6,765 nucleotides of DNA. Origin: Spirochaetaceae bacterium. Lineage in GTDB: Bacteria; Spirochaetota; Spirochaetia; Treponematales; Breznakiellaceae. The notes under the pieces were generated by a model. It did no database searches and was not told the DNA's origin. It worked only from the letters and a program-made list of their open reading frames with translations. Made by a program: the position numbers and the translations under genes. The stretch lies in contig JAISZQ010000368.1 in NCBI GenBank assembly GCA_031269165.1, positions 1 to 6,765 of the forward strand. The letters run 5' to 3'. This document shows, piece after piece, positions 5,241 through 6,765 of this stretch (within the stretch, counting starts at the first letter, position 1; every line of letters starts with the position of its first letter).

Positions 5241-6568
5241 CCAAGCGCGCCCGCTTCAGACGCCCAGCTTGCTTTGGCTTCCGCGACAAGCGCGTCCCAC
5301 GCCTTGGTGCCCAGCGCGTACTGATACAGATTCGCGCCCAGCTCGTTCTTGAAGTCCTGGCCGGGAATATCGTTCTGTGGAACCCACGAAACCGACGTGA
5401 GGCTGCCGTTCGCAAGATACCGGAACATCTCCCTGGTCAGCGGATTGGTCACATTGGCCCGGTCCGCCTCGGTGAATGTGGAAAGCGGCACGCTGTAGTC
5501 AAACTGCCCGATGGCAAGCGCCTTCCCTTCCGGCGTATTGAAAAGCCATTCGACAAACGCTATCGTCGCGTCCTGATTCGCCTTGGAGGCGCGGCTGTTT
5601 ATTGACCAGTACGCTTCCGTCCCGATATTGATCCCCTGCTGTTCTTCGCCGGGAGCGCCAATGTAGATGGGAAGGAACTTTACGTCCTCAGCCTGTACGA
5701 CATTCCCCTGCGTACTCGAAATCTGCCCCCACGCCCAGTAGCCGTTCTGCACAAAGACCGCTTTGCCCAGCGCGAATTCGGCCATCGACATATCGACCGT
5801 TACGTTGCCCAAGAGCGGTTTCTCCGATGCGGCGTAGTTGATGTACAAATCGAAAATATTCTTGTAATTCGGCGCGTAGGTAAAATCAATCGCCGCGAGA
5901 CTGGTCGCGTTCTTGTCGCGATACTCGAAATAGAGCGGCACATCAAGCAGGTGCGTCTGCCACCGCCAGTCCTCGCCGGGCGCAAATGACGTTGACGCAA
6001 ACGCGCCGCTCACGCCGAGGGCGGCCTTGTTTTTCTGAATGTCCTCGGCAACCGCCTTCAGCACGGCAAAACTGGTAATCTCCGCCGCGCTTGAAATACC
6101 CACCGCCTTGCCGGGAAGCGCAAAGTAGCGGCGCAGAATCGCGTCGTTGTAAATAATGCCGTAGGCCTCGACCGTGTAGGGAATGGCGTACACCCCGCCG
6201 TCGTCACCTGTGATGGCAAGACTCTTGTCGGAAAGCCAGCTATACCACGCCGTGCCCTTCAGATCGAGGGTGTAATCCTTCCAGTTCTGATACCCGACCG
6301 GGCCGTTCACCTGAAAGAGCGTCGGCGGCGCGGACTTGGAAATCTCTGCCCGCAAGGTCTGCTCGTAGGTGCCGCTTGCTGCCGTTACCACCTTCACCTG
6401 AACGCCGGTTGCCGCCGTGTACTGTTTGCCGGCCTGTTCCCACTGGCTTGCGATCTCCGGCTTAAATTGCAGGATATACACGCTCCCCTTGCCCGAATCC
6501 TTCGCGCATCCCGTCAAAGCTACCATAGCCGCCAAGAACACGAAAGCACATACTGCGATTTTCTTCAT
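5231..6568 (-). CDS. Sugar ABC transporter substrate-binding lipoprotein
   Basis: This 445-residue protein is the extracytoplasmic sugar receptor of the transporter. It opens with a lipoprotein signal peptide: MKKIAV, a hydrophobic core, then LTGC with Cys21 as the lipidated residue. The mature part fits family 1 solute-binding proteins (MalE-like, two-lobed): VYILQFKPEIASQW (30-43), SGTYEQTLRAEI (65-76), PPTLFQVNGPVGYQNWKDY (81-99), AIPYTVEAYGIIYN (128-141), MAEFALGKAVFVQNGYWAW (262-280) and FVEWLFNTPEGKA (338-350). The ATG follows a strong AGGAGGAG site (6583-6576) at a 7-nt spacing. It is the first gene of the operon. The sugar cannot be named from sequence alone. Linkage to malQ favours maltose or maltodextrins, but raffinose- or multiple-sugar-type receptors look similar. 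Confidence 0.93.
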   Translation of the reverse strand: MKKIAVCAFVFLAAMVALTGCAKDSGKGSVYILQFKPEIASQWEQAGKQYTAATGVQVKVVTAASGTYEQTLRAEISKSAPPTLFQVNGPVGYQNWKDYTLDLKGTAWYSWLSDKSLAITGDDGGVYAIPYTVEAYGIIYNDAILRRYFALPGKAVGISSAAEITSFAVLKAVAEDIQKNKAALGVSGAFASTSFAPGEDWRWQTHLLDVPLYFEYRDKNATSLAAIDFTYAPNYKNIFDLYINYAASEKPLLGNVTVDMSMAEFALGKAVFVQNGYWAWGQISSTQGNVVQAEDVKFLPIYIGAPGEEQQGINIGTEAYWSINSRASKANQDATIAFVEWLFNTPEGKALAIGQFDYSVPLSTFTEADRANVTNPLTREMFRYLANGSLTSVSWVPQNDIPGQDFKNELGANLYQYALGTKAWDALVAEAKASWASEAGALGRK

Positions 6569-6584
6569 AATTGAACTCCTCCTA

Positions 6585-6606
6585 TGAATATGATCTGAAT
6601 ATGATC
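6585..6606. repeat. 11-bp perfect tandem duplication between promoter and RBS
   Basis: TGAATATGATC at 6585-6595 is followed directly by an identical copy at 6596-6606. The pair lies at the predicted transcription start of the operon and ends one base before the AGGAGGAG ribosome-binding site. The 11-bp spacing puts both copies on the same face of the helix, which would suit a repressor, although a chance duplication is equally possible. Confidence 0.75.
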
Positions 6607-6612
6607 ACGCAC

Positions 6613-6641
6613 AGTATAACAGAACCGGCGGTAAAATGCAA
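6613..6641 (-). promoter_or_regulatory. Promoter of the transporter/malQ operon
   Basis: On the minus strand, TATACT (6618-6613) is five of six to the -10 consensus and is preceded by TGT, an extended -10. A partial -35, TTGCAT (6641-6636), lies 17 bp upstream. The start would be near 6606, leaving a leader of about 38 nt with the 11-bp tandem repeat. ACCGGCGGT, a short 4+1+4 palindrome, sits in the spacer at 6624-6632. AATGC/GCATT half-sites (6635-6639, 6648-6652) bracket the -35. Either could be an operator, but both are short. Confidence 0.65.
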
Positions 6642-6653
6642 AGGGCCGCATTG

Positions 6654-6712
6654 CCTCAAAATTAATCTAGCCGAAAAGGGGCTGGTTCCTCAAAACTAAA
6701 ACCTGGCCGAAA
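6654..6712. repeat. Pair of imperfect direct repeats upstream of the operon promoter
   Basis: CCTCAAAATTAATCTAGCCG continues to AAA at 6676 (23 bp). CCTCAAAACTAAAACCTGGC continues to CGAAA at 6712 (copy 2, 6688-6712). They match at 20 of 23 bases with a 2-nt gap and start 34 bp apart. The nearer copy ends 13 bp upstream of the -35, a fitting place for activator sites, though a decayed mobile-element end could look the same. Confidence 0.5.
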
Positions 6713-6728
6713 TCAGACCGCTTCGGCC
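6705..6728 (-). terminator. Possible weak terminator upstream of the operon
   Basis: GGCCGAA (6705-6711) and TTCGGCC (6722-6728) form a 7-bp GC-rich stem with a 10-nt loop. Read on the minus strand it is followed by AGGTTTTAGTTTT, a broken T-rich tract. It could end transcription of a gene entering from the right edge. The right edge (6713-6765) has no recognisable gene. Confidence 0.35.
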
Positions 6729-6765
6729 TGACTGTCCTCCTGACCGGAGGCTTGTCTCACTTTAC

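Noticed and set aside
6713..6765. A minus-strand frame open from the right edge to a TGA at 6715-6713 (about 17 codons, ending SQAEAV).
   Set aside because: It is too short to judge and has no recognisable motif. The hairpin at 6705-6728 spanning its stop is only weak support for a gene ending here.

Overview
The window reads as chromosomal DNA from a host-associated or fermentative bacterium of roughly 50% GC. A spirochaete of the Treponema type is my best guess. It rests on the protein flavour, on the pairing of a CUT1 sugar transporter with an amylomaltase, and on intergenic gaps packed with degenerate repeats. It is a guess from memory, not a database match.

Layout from left to right. 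(1) Positions 1-71, minus strand: the first 23 codons of a gene that runs off the left edge, preceded by an almost ideal extended -10 promoter. (2) Positions 306-1511, plus strand: a lipoprotein of the DUF3089 alpha/beta-hydrolase family. (3) Positions 1512-1795: a gap between convergent genes. It holds a 143-bp palindromic element (1632-1774) with 17-bp perfect terminal inverted repeats and perfect 12-bp flanking direct repeats, the hallmarks of a MITE-like insertion. (4) Positions 6568 down to 1796, minus strand: a four-gene operon of sugar-binding lipoprotein, MalF-type permease, MalG-type permease and 4-alpha-glucanotransferase (MalQ). A promoter with an extended -10 lies at 6613-6641, just upstream of the binding-protein gene.

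The operon is a maltodextrin-type uptake and processing unit. The lipoprotein captures sugar outside the membrane, the two permeases form the channel, and MalQ rearranges the imported alpha-1,4-glucans. No ATPase subunit is present, so a shared MsmX/UgpC-type ATPase elsewhere is expected. The two downstream junctions are one-base stop/start overlaps (TGATG, TAATG). In contrast, the binding-protein gene is separated from the first permease by 245 bp, which contain a long imperfect hairpin, a degenerate 10-bp repeat array and a duplicated Shine-Dalgarno/ATG unit. This resembles the malE-malF gap of enteric bacteria, where a repeat hairpin lets the binding protein be made in excess.

The most unusual material is non-coding: the MITE-like palindrome, the related 10-bp-period arrays in two separate gaps (one running into the stop codon of the binding-protein gene), the duplicated start region with an out-of-frame Lys/Arg-rich mini-ORF ahead of the permease gene, and paired direct repeats on both sides of the operon promoter. 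All coding regions look intact and belong to known families. I see no CRISPR array, tRNA or rRNA.
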